In this document: positions 1 through 8,317 of the stretch, piece after piece
How the letters are laid out: the number at the start of each line of letters is the position of its first letter
How positions within the stretch are numbered: the first letter of the stretch is position 1
Assembly: GCA_948468275.1 (NCBI GenBank)
Contig: CAOKHI010000018.1
Coordinates: 1 to 36,443 of the forward strand
Reading direction: 5' to 3'
Origin: an uncultured Clostridium sp.
GTDB taxonomy: Bacteria; Bacillota; Clostridia; TANB77; CAG-508
DNA: 36,443 nt
Position numbers and translations under genes: made by a program
Notes under the pieces: model-generated
Told to the model about the DNA's origin: nothing
Database searches by the model: none
The model's input: only the letters and a program-made list of their open reading frames with translations

Positions 1-17
1 TACAGTGGTGTGAGAGG

Positions 18-42
18 GAATAAATAAAATAATTATTTATTC
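18..42. repeat. AT-rich inverted repeat upstream of uvrA
   Basis: GAATAAATA (18-26) and TATTTATTC (34-42) form a 9-bp perfect stem with a 7-nt loop. A second small stem, GACGAGC/GCTCGTC (61-67 and 71-77), follows at once. They may mark the end of the transcript entering from the left, but neither is followed by a convincing T-run, so termination is only a guess. Confidence 0.35.
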
Positions 43-153
43 TCTACTCGATTGAAAATGGACGAGCAAAGCTCGTCTATTATACATGATTACGATTTTT
101 AAAATAAAAATATTACTATATAACAATTGCTACAAAAAAATCCAAACAAACAC

Positions 154-182
154 TTGTTTAAAATAAATAAATGTAGTATAAT
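154..182 (+). promoter_or_regulatory. Sigma-A type promoter of uvrA
   Basis: TTGTTT (154-159) and a perfect TATAAT (177-182) are separated by 17 nt, just upstream of the uvrA ribosome binding site (AGGGGG, 192-197). No LexA/DinR operator of the CGAAC-N4-GTTCG type is visible between promoter and start, so SOS control cannot be read from this sequence. Confidence 0.7.
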
Positions 183-202
183 GGATTTGTTAGGGGGAAA
201 AT

Positions 203-3028
203 ATGAACAATAAAATAGTTATAAAAGGTGCAAAAGAACACAATTTAAAGGATATAAACATAGAAATACCAAGAGATAAATTGGTAGTAGTAACAGGACT
301 TTCAGGTTCTGGAAAATCCTCACTTGCATTTGATACTTTGTACGCAGAAGGACAAAGAAGATATGTAGAGAGTTTATCTGCATATGCACGTCAATTTTTA
401 GGATTAATGGAAAAACCAGATGTAGAATCAATAGATGGACTATCACCAGCAATATCTATTGACCAAAAAACCACATCAAAAAATCCACGTTCTACTGTTG
501 GAACAGTAACAGAAATATATGATTATATTCGTCTTTTATATGCAAGAATTGGAACACCATATTGTCCAAAATGTGGAAAAAAGATAGAAAAACAAACAAT
601 AGATCAAATTATAGATAGCATAATGAGCTTAGAAGAAGGTACAAAAATACAAGTATTAGCACCAATAATTAGAGGTAGAAAAGGTGAATTTACAAAGCTA
701 ATAAGTGGTTTCGCAAAAGAAGGTTTTGTACGTGCAAGAATTGATGGTGAAATAGTAGAATTAACTGATGATTTAGAAATAGATAGAAAGAAAAAACATA
801 ATGTAGAAATAATTGTAGACAGATTAGTAATTAAGCAAGACATACGAAACAGACTTGCAGAATCTGTTGAAATAGCTTTAAAACATGCAAACCAATTAGT
901 ACTAATAGACATAGTTGGACAAGGAGAAAAATTGTTTAGTGGAAATTATGCTTGTCCTGATTGTGAAATAAGTTTTGAAGAATTATCTCCAAGAATGTTT
1001 TCATTTAATAATCCATTTGGAGCATGTCAAACATGTACAGGAATAGGATATTTAATGAAAATGGATGAAGATTTAATAATTCCTGATAAAAACAAAACAT
1101 TATATGATGGAATAAAAGCATTTGGTGCAAGTACAATGAAAAAAGGCGATACAATGGCAAAAATGTATTTTGAAAGTATAGCAAGACATTACAATGTAGA
1201 TATTTCAAAACCAATAAAAAAATTGCCACGAGAATTTTTAGAAAAAATACTTTATGGTACAGCAGATGAAGTAATAGACTTCGAATATTCGTCACCATCA
1301 GGAGTACGCAAATTTTCTACACCATTTGAAGGAGTAATCCCAACATTAGACAGACGATATAATGAAACAAAATCTCAAGGAATGAGAGATTTTTATGAAT
1401 TATATATGAGTAATAGTGAATGTCATGAATGTCATGGAGCTAGATTAAAAAAAGAAAGTCTATCAGTAAAAGTAGGAGATAAGAATATTAATGAATTAAC
1501 AAATATGTCAATAGTAAGAATAAAAGATTATTTAGCATCTTTAACACTAACTAAAAAAGAAGCAATGATTGCAGAGCAAATTTTTAAAGAACTAAATAAA
1601 AGATTACAATTTTTGTTAGATGTAGGTTTAGAATACTTAACACTATCAAGACCAGCAGGAACACTATCAGGAGGAGAAGCACAACGTATTAGACTAGCAA
1701 CACAAATTGGTTCAGGTCTAACAGGAGTATTATATATATTAGATGAGCCAAGTATAGGTCTACATCAAAGAGATAATGATAAACTACTTGCAACACTTAA
1801 AAAGTTAAGGGATTTAGGAAACACATTATTAGTAGTAGAGCATGATGAAGATACAATGTATGCAGCAGACCAAATAATAGATATTGGTCCAGGCCCAGGA
1901 GTACATGGTGGAAATGTAATAGCACAAGGAACAGCAGAAGAAATAAAGCAAATACCTGAATCTATAACAGGTCAGTATTTAAGTGGAAAGAAAAAGATAT
2001 TAGTACCTAAAAAAAGAAGAAAATCAAATGGGAAATCTATAGAAATAAAAAATGCGACACAAAATAACTTAAAAAATATAAATTTAAAATTTCCATTAGG
2101 AGTATTTACCTGTGTAACAGGAGTTTCAGGTTCAGGAAAAAGTACACTTGTAAATGAAGTACTATATAAAACAATTGCAAAAGAGCTAAATGGAGCAAAT
2201 GAAAGACCAGGTAAATGTGATGGTGTTAAAGGATTAGAAAATATAGATAAAATAATTAATATAGATCAATCACCAATAGGTAGGACGCCTCGTTCTAACC
2301 CAGCAACATATACAGGTGTATTTGATAGTATAAGAGATATATTTGCAGAAACCAATGAAGCAAAAATGCGTGGATATCAAAAAGGAAGATTTAGTTTTAA
2401 TGTATCAGGAGGAAGATGTGAGGCATGCTCAGGAGATGGAATAATACGAATAGGAATGCATTTTTTACCAGACATTTATGTTCCATGCGAAGTGTGTAAA
2501 GGAAAACGATATAACAAAGAAACATTAGAAGTAAAATATAAAGGAAAAACAATAGCAGATGTATTAGATATGACAGTAGAAGAAGCATTAGACTTTTTTG
2601 CTAATATACCTAGAATAAAACAAAAAATTCAAACATTACATGATGTAGGATTAGGATATATAAAATTAGGACAGCCATCAACAACATTATCAGGAGGAGA
2701 AGCACAACGTGTAAAACTTGCAACAGAACTATCAAAAAAAGCAACAGGAAAGACGTTATATATATTAGATGAGCCAACAACAGGATTACACATAGCAGAT
2801 GTGCATAAATTAGTAGATATACTACAAAGGTTAGTAGATACAGGAAATTCCATAATAGTAATAGAGCATAATCTAGATCTAATAAAAACAGCAGATCACA
2901 TAATAGATTTAGGACCAGAAGGTGGAGATAAAGGTGGACAAATAGTAGCGATAGGAACTCCAGAGCAAATATCAAGAAATGAACAAAGCCATACAGGGCA
3001 GTTCTTAAAAAAATATTTGCAAAAGTAA
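203..3028 (+). CDS. uvrA: Excinuclease ABC subunit UvrA
   Basis: DNA-damage recognition ATPase of nucleotide excision repair; it loads UvrB onto lesions in the cytoplasm. The 941-aa length is normal for UvrA. Both ABC modules are visible: Walker [10 protein letters not shown] (residues 32-40) and GVSGSGKST (about 639-647), signatures [12 protein letters not shown] and [12 protein letters not shown], and Walker [11 protein letters not shown] and [10 protein letters not shown]. Zinc-binding cysteine pairs are present (CPKC near 120, CPDC and CQTC near 250-280, CEAC and CEVC near 740-765). The ATG at 203 sits 5 nt after AGGGGG. uvrB, often the upstream neighbour, is not in the window. It appears to be transcribed alone from its own promoter. 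Confidence 0.98.
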   Translation: MNNKIVIKGAKEHNLKDINIEIPRDKLVVVTGLSGSGKSSLAFDTLYAEGQRRYVESLSAYARQFLGLMEKPDVESIDGLSPAISIDQKTTSKNPRSTVGTVTEIYDYIRLLYARIGTPYCPKCGKKIEKQTIDQIIDSIMSLEEGTKIQVLAPIIRGRKGEFTKLISGFAKEGFVRARIDGEIVELTDDLEIDRKKKHNVEIIVDRLVIKQDIRNRLAESVEIALKHANQLVLIDIVGQGEKLFSGNYACPDCEISFEELSPRMFSFNNPFGACQTCTGIGYLMKMDEDLIIPDKNKTLYDGIKAFGASTMKKGDTMAKMYFESIARHYNVDISKPIKKLPREFLEKILYGTADEVIDFEYSSPSGVRKFSTPFEGVIPTLDRRYNETKSQGMRDFYELYMSNSECHECHGARLKKESLSVKVGDKNINELTNMSIVRIKDYLASLTLTKKEAMIAEQIFKELNKRLQFLLDVGLEYLTLSRPAGTLSGGEAQRIRLATQIGSGLTGVLYILDEPSIGLHQRDNDKLLATLKKLRDLGNTLLVVEHDEDTMYAADQIIDIGPGPGVHGGNVIAQGTAEEIKQIPESITGQYLSGKKKILVPKKRRKSNGKSIEIKNATQNNLKNINLKFPLGVFTCVTGVSGSGKSTLVNEVLYKTIAKELNGANERPGKCDGVKGLENIDKIINIDQSPIGRTPRSNPATYTGVFDSIRDIFAETNEAKMRGYQKGRFSFNVSGGRCEACSGDGIIRIGMHFLPDIYVPCEVCKGKRYNKETLEVKYKGKTIADVLDMTVEEALDFFANIPRIKQKIQTLHDVGLGYIKLGQPSTTLSGGEAQRVKLATELSKKATGKTLYILDEPTTGLHIADVHKLVDILQRLVDTGNSIIVIEHNLDLIKTADHIIDLGPEGGDKGGQIVAIGTPEQISRNEQSHTGQFLKKYLQK

Positions 3029-3123
3029 CCAAAAAGAGGTATTATAAAGCAAGTTTCTCAAGAGAAAAAATAAATGAGGTTTCTGTATGAATAATTTTAT
3101 TAGAAACATAGATACAAAATATA

Positions 3124-3142
3124 CCCCGCACAAAGTGCGGGG
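3124..3142 (-). terminator. GC-rich stem-loop, probable terminator of the tiny reverse gene
   Basis: CCCCGCAC/GTGCGGGG is an 8-bp perfect stem with an AAA loop. On the reverse strand it lies just after the stop of the 38-aa gene and is followed by a U-rich run (TATATTTTGT), as expected of an intrinsic terminator. It may also stop uvrA read-through from the other side. Confidence 0.6.
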
Positions 3143-3156
3143 TGCTCATATAAAAA

Positions 3157-3273
3157 TTATTTACAGTTTTTATTATTTTGTTTTTCATTATTCATTTCAT
3201 TTCTATTTTGATTTTCTATTCTTTCATTATTCTTATTTTGATTTTTGTTTTGGTTTTTATTATTCTTTGCCAT
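3157..3273 (-). CDS. Tiny Asn/Lys/Gln-rich protein (38 aa), possible small spore-type protein
   Basis: A 38-codon reading frame on the reverse strand begins MAKNNKNQNKNQ and is made almost entirely of Asn, Lys, Gln, Glu and Arg, with one Cys near the end. It has a strong ribosome binding site (GGAGGTG, 7 nt before the ATG) and a GC-rich stem-loop after the stop, which together argue that it is a real gene. I do not recognise a family. Small, very hydrophilic, low-complexity proteins of this sort occur among clostridial spore proteins, but that is only analogy. No clear vegetative promoter is seen upstream. The forward open frame across the same region (from 3087) has no such signals. Confidence 0.6.
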   Translation of the reverse strand: MAKNNKNQNKNQNKNNERIENQNRNEMNNEKQNNKNCK

Positions 3274-3425
3274 AATTAAGCACCTCCATTTCTTTACAAT
3301 TATATTTTTAACTAAAACGGCAAAAATATTCATATAAACAGTAAAAAAATTTATAAAAAATTAATGTATAAATTGGGATACTCAAATAAGTGTAGTAAAA
3401 TAATAAAATTTTACTCTAATAATAT

Positions 3426-3466
3426 TTGACAAATTCTTGAAAAAGAAATGTAATGTATAGTATAAT
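3426..3466 (+). promoter_or_regulatory. Promoter region before the DUF3791-cmk-murD cluster
   Basis: Two overlapping sigma-A type promoters can be drawn: TTGACA (3426-3431) with TGTAAT (3449-3454), spacer 17; and TTGAAA (3437-3442) with TATAAT (3461-3466), spacer 18. Either would place the transcript start just before the ribosome binding site of the first gene. Confidence 0.65.
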
Positions 3467-3495
3467 AATACAGGAAAAGAAAGGTTGGAAAAGTG

Positions 3496-3699
3496 ATGTC
3501 AAAACAAGAAATAAGGATATTAAACTATATAGTTATTTGTATAAGTGAGTTTGCTAAACAAAAAAATATAACAAGAAAAGAAGCATATAACTATTTAAAG
3601 AAATATAAAGGTTTAGAATTTTTAAACGAATGTTACGAGGCAGAGCATACTTCAGCATATGTATATGAAATGTTGAAAGACGAACTACAATATACTTAG
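3496..3699 (+). CDS. DUF3791 family small protein
   Basis: A 67-aa protein resembling DUF3791: an N-terminal helix (ILNYIVICISEFAKQ), a basic segment with TRKEAYNYL, then a KYKGLEFLNECYEAEHT core and a short tail. The function of this family is unknown; its members are often found beside DUF3990 proteins, in an arrangement that looks toxin-antitoxin-like, but no DUF3990 gene is present here. A GTG at 3493 directly precedes the ATG at 3496 and is an equally possible start; the only Shine-Dalgarno-like match is GAAAGG at about 3478. The gene lies 17 nt before cmk and may be co-transcribed with it. Confidence 0.7.
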   Translation: MSKQEIRILNYIVICISEFAKQKNITRKEAYNYLKKYKGLEFLNECYEAEHTSAYVYEMLKDELQYT

Positions 3700-3716
3700 T
3701 TAGGAGGGGGACGGTT

Positions 3717-4398
3717 ATGAAAAATATAGTGATTGGAATAGAGGGCCTTGTAGGAGCACGGTAAAACTTCTATATGTAGACAATTAATAGAAGATATACC
3801 AAATACAGTTCTATTAAATGGTGGAAATTTGTATAGAGCAATTGTTTATGCAATAATGAAAAATAGAAAAAGTATACAAAATATGCAAGATGCTGATATA
3901 AAGAGTTTTATGGATTATTATAAAATAGAAATAAAGATAGAAGATAATGAAACAAAAATATATATAAATGGTGAACTAGCAAAAGAAGAAGAATTACAAT
4001 CAAAAGAAGCATCTATTGCAGTGTCAAAGGTTGGTGGTGTAGCAGATAATACTAGATTATTTGAATTTGCTAGAGATCTAATAGATACTTTAAAAAAAGA
4101 TTATAACATAATAATTTCTGGTAGAGGAATTATGCAAATATATCCAGATACAGACTATCACTTTTTTATAACAGCAGACTTACAGGAACGTATACGAAGA
4201 AAATGCATACAATATAAAAATGAATTAACTAAACAAGAGGTAGAAGAAAATATATTAAAAAGAGATGAACTACAAGAAAAAGCAGGATTTTATAAACTCC
4301 ATAAGAATACTATAACTATAGATGTAACACATGCTAAGACAATAAAGGAAGCTACTAAAATGATATTAGAACAAATTCCAAAAGTATGCATAAAATAA
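3717..4398 (+). CDS. cmk: Cytidylate kinase, interrupted by a +1 frameshift at CGG in the Walker A loop
   Basis: Phosphorylates CMP and dCMP to the diphosphates in the cytoplasm. ATG at 3717 follows a very strong AGGAGGGGG site. In frame 0 the product is only 15 aa (MKNIVIGIEGLVGAR), because GCA-CGG-TAA follows. Skipping the C at 3759 restores GLVGAGKTSICRQL, the P-loop, and then an open frame to 4398, giving about 226 aa, the usual length of Cmk. Downstream features fit the family: LYRAIVYA, SGRGIMQIYPDTDYHFFITA and the lid region ILKRDELQEKAG. Cmk is usually essential, so a dead gene is unlikely; either the ribosome shifts at CGG or the base is an assembly error. A protein begun at 3829 would lack the P-loop and cannot be the functional product. 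It lies directly upstream of murD. Confidence 0.85.
3757..3761 (+). other. Putative +1 frameshift site 1 (CACGG) in cmk
   Basis: GCA-CGG-TAA in frame 0, where CGG (3759-3761) is codon 15. Reading GCA, skipping C, then GGT restores the conserved glycine of the Walker A loop (VGAGKTS). A stop codon follows CGG directly in frame 0. AGGAG (3752-3756) lies 2 nt upstream of the CGG, which may or may not act as an internal Shine-Dalgarno stimulator. Confidence 0.6.
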
Positions 4399-4438
4399 AC
4401 TAAAATATGCATAAATAAGCTTATAAGGAGGTAATAAA

Positions 4439-5845
4439 TTGAACTTTGTGAATGAAAAATTAGTAGAATTTAATAATTACCTAAAAAATAGAAAAGTTGC
4501 AGTAATTGGATTAGGAGTTAGTAATATACCATTATTAGACTATCTTTACAACTTACAAGCCAAGGTTACAGTATTTGATAATAGAGCCATAGAAAAAATA
4601 CCAAAAGAAATAATGGATAAAATTACAAAATATACTTTTGAGTTTTCTTTTGGAGAAAATAATCTATCAAGACTAATAGGATTTGATTTTATATTTCGTT
4701 CACCAACTTGTATGCCTAATATACCTCCATTACAACAAGAAGCAAAAAGAGATGCAATAATAACATCTGAAATAGAGATGTTAATAGAAATGGCACCATG
4801 TAAAGTAATAGGAGTTACAGGAAGTGATGGAAAAACTACAACGGCAACATTAATATACGAAATATTAAAACAAGCAGGTTATAATTGCTTTTTAGGAGGA
4901 AATATTGGAACACCATTATTTACAAAACTAAAAGATATATTACCAGAAGATATAATAGTTTTAGAATTAAGTAGCTTTCAACTAATGAATATGAATATAA
5001 GCCCACAAATATCTGTAATAACAAATATAACACCTAATCATCTAAATATACACAGTTCATATGAAGAATATATAGATGCAAAGAAAAACATTTTCAAATA
5101 TCAAGATGAAAAAGGAATATTAGTATTAAATAATGATAATGAACTAACAAAAGAATGTGCAAAACAAGCAAATGGAAAAGTAAGATTTTTTAGTAGTAAA
5201 GAAAAACTAGATAATGGAATAATACTAGATGCAGATGTAATAAAAGAATGTGAAGATAGGTTAAGAAAACATATTATAAATATAGATAAAGTACTTTTAA
5301 ATGGAAAACATATGTATGAGAATATATGTGCAGCAATATGTGCTGTAAAAGATTTTGTAGATACAGATACAATAGTAGAAGTATTGACTAAATTTAAAGG
5401 AGTAGAACATAGATTAGAATTTGTAAGAAAAATTAATGGAGTAACATGGATTAATGATTCTATAGGAACAAGCCCTACAAGAACAATAGCAGGGTTAAAT
5501 GCATTTAAAGAAGAAATAGTTTTAATAGCAGGAGGATATGATAAACAGTTAGATTATGAACCACTAGCAAAGCCAATTTTAGAAAAAGTAAAATCTTTAA
5601 TATTAATGGGGCAAACAGCAAAAAAAATACAAGATGTAGTAACAAAGCAATTACAAGAACAAGGAAAACATATGGAAATATATATGTGCAAAGAATTATC
5701 GCAAACAGTATCAATTGCAAATGAAATTGCAAAAAGTGGTCAGATTGTATTATTTTCGCCTGCAAGTGCAAGTTTTGATTATTTTAAGGACTTTACAGAT
5801 AGAGGAAATCGATTTAAAGAATTAGTAAATAGGATAGAAGAGTAA
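4439..5845 (+). CDS. murD: UDP-N-acetylmuramoyl-L-alanine--D-glutamate ligase
   Basis: Cytoplasmic Mur ligase that adds D-glutamate to UDP-MurNAc-L-Ala in peptidoglycan synthesis. The 468-aa length fits. Visible landmarks: N-terminal Rossmann segment VAVIGLGVSNIPLL (about 20-33), ATP loop GVTGSDGKTTTATLI (about 125-139), LELSSFQLM, NITPNHLNIH with the metal-ligand region, and the C-terminal VEHRLEFV, NDSIGTSPT and GGYDKQLDY motifs. Start is TTG at 4439, 6 nt after a perfect AAGGAGGT (4425-4432); no ATG competes. It follows cmk by 40 nt and is probably in the same operon. Confidence 0.95.
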   Translation: MNFVNEKLVEFNNYLKNRKVAVIGLGVSNIPLLDYLYNLQAKVTVFDNRAIEKIPKEIMDKITKYTFEFSFGENNLSRLIGFDFIFRSPTCMPNIPPLQQEAKRDAIITSEIEMLIEMAPCKVIGVTGSDGKTTTATLIYEILKQAGYNCFLGGNIGTPLFTKLKDILPEDIIVLELSSFQLMNMNISPQISVITNITPNHLNIHSSYEEYIDAKKNIFKYQDEKGILVLNNDNELTKECAKQANGKVRFFSSKEKLDNGIILDADVIKECEDRLRKHIINIDKVLLNGKHMYENICAAICAVKDFVDTDTIVEVLTKFKGVEHRLEFVRKINGVTWINDSIGTSPTRTIAGLNAFKEEIVLIAGGYDKQLDYEPLAKPILEKVKSLILMGQTAKKIQDVVTKQLQEQGKHMEIYMCKELSQTVSIANEIAKSGQIVLFSPASASFDYFKDFTDRGNRFKELVNRIEE

Positions 5846-5879
5846 CATATTTAAAATATTATACATATTTTATTATAGG

Positions 5880-5914
5880 TTAGAAGTTAAAAATAAGAAA
5901 CTTTTAACTTCTAA
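5880..5914 (+). terminator. Stem-loop after murD
   Basis: TTAGAAGTTAAAA (5880-5892) pairs perfectly with TTTTAACTTCTAA (5902-5914), a 13-bp stem with a 9-nt loop. It lies between the murD stop and the next ribosome binding site. What follows is A-rich rather than U-rich on the + strand, so it may terminate weakly or act as an mRNA end. Confidence 0.5.
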
Positions 5915-5936
5915 ATAAAAAATTAGGAGGTATAAT

Positions 5937-6446
5937 ATGTATAATAGCACAACATATGAAGATTATATGAGAAAGGTTTTAGGCTATAGCTCTAATAACT
6001 GTTTACAAAATACATATCAAATGGAAAATTGTGGGTGTATGATGAATGAAAGGTTTTTTGAACCAAATGATGATTTAGAGATGTTGTATCCAGAAATATA
6101 TAGAAGAGTATATCCATTAGTATGCAATGAATGTAACATGAATACTATGCCACTTACAGAAGAAGTAATAGAAAAAATGACAAATAATGTATATAAAAAT
6201 ATTGAAGTAGATTTAAAAATAGAAACAAATGTAAATTTAGAAGTAAGAAAAGATGAAAACAAGAATACATCATCAAGACAACCAGAAAATAGACAAATGT
6301 CACAAAGAAGAGATAATGCTTTTTTAAGAGATTTAATTAGAATACTAATTATAAGAGAACTATTTAGAAGACGACAAGGCACACAACCACGACCACCATT
6401 TTTTCCAGGAAATAGACCACCATTTCCAAGAGAAGTAGGATATTAA
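5937..6446 (+). CDS. Uncharacterised protein with Cys motifs and Arg/Pro-rich tail, possibly spore-coat related
   Basis: A 169-aa protein with a good ribosome binding site (TTAGGAGGT) 6 nt before the ATG. The N-terminus is Tyr/Asn-rich (YEDYMRKVLGY), then come NCGCMMNERFF, a conserved-looking block LEMLYPEIYRRVYPLVCNEC, a lysine-rich linker, and a tail rich in Arg, Pro and Phe (FRRRQGTQPRPPFFPG). There is no signal peptide and no membrane segment. Clostridial genomes carry small Cys- and Pro-rich proteins of this style, some tied to the spore coat, but I cannot place this one in a named family. It stands between two housekeeping genes with stem-loops on either side. Confidence 0.7.
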   Translation: MYNSTTYEDYMRKVLGYSSNNCLQNTYQMENCGCMMNERFFEPNDDLEMLYPEIYRRVYPLVCNECNMNTMPLTEEVIEKMTNNVYKNIEVDLKIETNVNLEVRKDENKNTSSRQPENRQMSQRRDNAFLRDLIRILIIRELFRRRQGTQPRPPFFPGNRPPFPREVGY

Positions 6447-6549
6447 GAAATAAATCAAACTAATAATTATATTGTATAATTCTTTTTACATACTTTTTAA
6501 TAAAATGCACAAAATAAATAGTGTAAATTATTAGAAAGGATGAATGAAA

Positions 6550-6999
6550 ATGAAAGTTAAAGAATGTATGACTTTAAATGTGTGTAGTTGCACACCAAAT
6601 AGTACTGTTGCAGATGCTGCAAAAGCAATGTGTAATAATCACATAGGATGTATTCCTGTATGTGATGATAATAAAAATGTAGTAGGATTATTAACAGATA
6701 GAGATGTTATATTAAGAACAATAGCATGTGATAAAGATGCAAAAACCACTCCAGTATCAGAAATTATGACATGCAAAGTATGTTGCTGCCAGCCAGATAC
6801 AGATATTAATGAAGCAACAAAAATAATGTCTGATTTACAAATAAGAAGAATACCTGTATGTGATACAAATAATAAAATAGTAGGAATACTTTCTTTAGGG
6901 GATTTAGCTCATAATGATACAAAAGTTGGAAAAGGGCAGGTATGTAATACACTAGAAAATATTTGTGACTGTGGTGCAAATACTAAAAATGCTGAATAA
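6550..6999 (+). CDS. CBS-domain pair protein, unusually cysteine-rich
   Basis: A 149-aa protein made of two CBS domains (about residues 5-60 and 70-125), recognisable from VKECMT, CNNHIGCIPVCD, VVGLLTDRDVI and, in the second copy, VSEIMT, LQIRRIPVCD and IVGILSLGDLA. Such stand-alone CBS pairs bind adenine nucleotides and act as regulatory modules; the partner is unknown. It contains about 15 Cys, including CSC, CKVCCC and a C-terminal CDCG, which is odd for this family and could allow metal or redox binding. ATG at 6550 is preferred over the in-frame ATG at 6544 because AAAGGA (6535-6540) is then 9 nt away rather than 3. Confidence 0.88.
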   Translation: MKVKECMTLNVCSCTPNSTVADAAKAMCNNHIGCIPVCDDNKNVVGLLTDRDVILRTIACDKDAKTTPVSEIMTCKVCCCQPDTDINEATKIMSDLQIRRIPVCDTNNKIVGILSLGDLAHNDTKVGKGQVCNTLENICDCGANTKNAE

Positions 7000-7022
7000 T
7001 TATAGTTTTTATTAATATAATA

Positions 7023-7053
7023 ATAGAAGTAGAGTTTGTCTACTTCTATTTTT
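7023..7053 (+). terminator. Intrinsic terminator after the CBS gene
   Basis: ATAGAAGTAGA (7023-7033) and TCTACTTCTAT (7039-7049) form an 11-bp perfect stem with a GTTTG loop, followed by TTTT. The next gene starts only about 20 nt later, so some read-through or a promoter overlapping the stem is likely. Confidence 0.8.
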
Positions 7054-7071
7054 GTATAAAGGATGAGATTT

Positions 7072-8166
7072 ATGGTTGTAGATATGGGATATTGGACAAA
7101 AGTATCAAGAAGGATTTTAATTCTTGTGTTAACTATTATAGGTATATATTTAGCATTTAAATTAGCTGTATTTTATATGCCATTTTTAGTAGCGTTCATA
7201 ATATCTTTATTAATAGAACCAATAATCAAATTTGTAAATAAAAGGACAAGACTTACGAGAAAAACTTGTGCAATTATAGTATTAATAGTAGTTAGTAGTA
7301 TTTTGATTGGACTACTTGTATGGGGAATAACTAATTTGATTTCAGAAGTATCTAATTTATTACAAGGTTTAAATCAATATATAGAGGGAGCATATGTACA
7401 AGTAGAAAATATTATTAAAAATATAGATTTGACAAAAATAAAAATATCACCAGAAGTAACAAAAGTAATACAAGATTCTGCATGGGATTTAATAGGGTCA
7501 ATATCAAATTGGGTAAAAAATTGGCTAACATCTTTAATGAATGGACTAACACAAATACCAACTATAGCAATTTATGTAAGTATTTGTGTAATAGCTATAT
7601 ATTTTATATGTACAGATAAGTTATATATGTTAGACCAAATAGAACATCATTTGCCAAAAGAATGGGTAAAAAGAATAGGATATCATGTACGAGAATTAAT
7701 AAGCAGTTTGGGAAATTATTTAAAAGCAGAAGCGACTTTAGTAATAATATCTTTTATAGTATCATTAATAGGATTATACATTTTTAAATTTATGGGATTA
7801 AATATAAAATATCCAATACTTGCAGCATTAGTAATAGGTTTTGTAGATGCACTACCAATTTTAGGCTCAGGAAGTGCAATGATACCATGGGCAATAGTAT
7901 CTGCAATAAATGGAGATATAAAATTAGCAATAGCAATAATAATATTATGGCTAATAATGAGCATAATAAGACAATTTGCAGAACCACGAGTAGTAAGCAA
8001 ACACATAGGAATTCATCCAATATTTACATTAATTGCTATGTATACAGGATTTAAAATAATGGGAGTATTAGGAATGTTTATAGGACCAATAGTATTAATA
8101 ATACTAAAAAATATATTTTCTACATTAATAGACAAAGGAGTGGGAAAAGCTATTTTTGATAGATAA
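7072..8166 (+). CDS. AI-2E family permease, YtvI-like
   Basis: A polytopic inner-membrane protein of 364 aa from the ATG at 7072 (ATG at 7063 would abut AAAGG with no spacing; ATG at 7084 is also possible). Hydrophobic segments near the N-terminus (ILVLTIIGIYLAFKLAVFYM, FLVAFIISLLIEPIIKFV, IIVLIVVSSILIGLLVW), a middle amphipathic region, and a C-terminal membrane block with LPILGSGSAMIPWAI and FAEPRVVSKHIGIHPIFTLIAMY are the usual marks of the AI-2E_transport family. In Bacillus the member YtvI is a sporulation membrane protein; other members are Na+/H+ antiporters or autoinducer exporters. The sequence does not tell which. The gene appears to stand alone. Confidence 0.88.
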   Translation: MVVDMGYWTKVSRRILILVLTIIGIYLAFKLAVFYMPFLVAFIISLLIEPIIKFVNKRTRLTRKTCAIIVLIVVSSILIGLLVWGITNLISEVSNLLQGLNQYIEGAYVQVENIIKNIDLTKIKISPEVTKVIQDSAWDLIGSISNWVKNWLTSLMNGLTQIPTIAIYVSICVIAIYFICTDKLYMLDQIEHHLPKEWVKRIGYHVRELISSLGNYLKAEATLVIISFIVSLIGLYIFKFMGLNIKYPILAALVIGFVDALPILGSGSAMIPWAIVSAINGDIKLAIAIIILWLIMSIIRQFAEPRVVSKHIGIHPIFTLIAMYTGFKIMGVLGMFIGPIVLIILKNIFSTLIDKGVGKAIFDR

Positions 8167-8240
8167 GCTACTATTTGAACATTTTATGCAAATAAGTGTC
8201 ACAATAAGAAAGAAATATTAACACTAATAACAAATAATAA

Positions 8241-8269
8241 TTGACTTAAAAAATAAACAAATATATAAT
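8241..8269 (+). promoter_or_regulatory. Promoter of the pseudopilin-like gene
   Basis: TTGACT (8241-8246) and TATAAT (8264-8269) are spaced by 17 nt, with AAAGGAG (8306-8312) before the ATG at 8318. This is a clean sigma-A type promoter for a separately transcribed gene. Confidence 0.75.
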
Positions 8270-8317
8270 TATAAATATAATTTAAAGAAAAAATATGAGA
8301 GTTGCAAAGGAGAAAAA

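Noticed and set aside
3087-3275. Forward open frame of 62 codons rich in Phe and Tyr
   Set aside because: It is the antisense shadow of the small Asn/Lys-rich reverse gene, with no ribosome binding site, and it runs through the GC-rich terminator stem.
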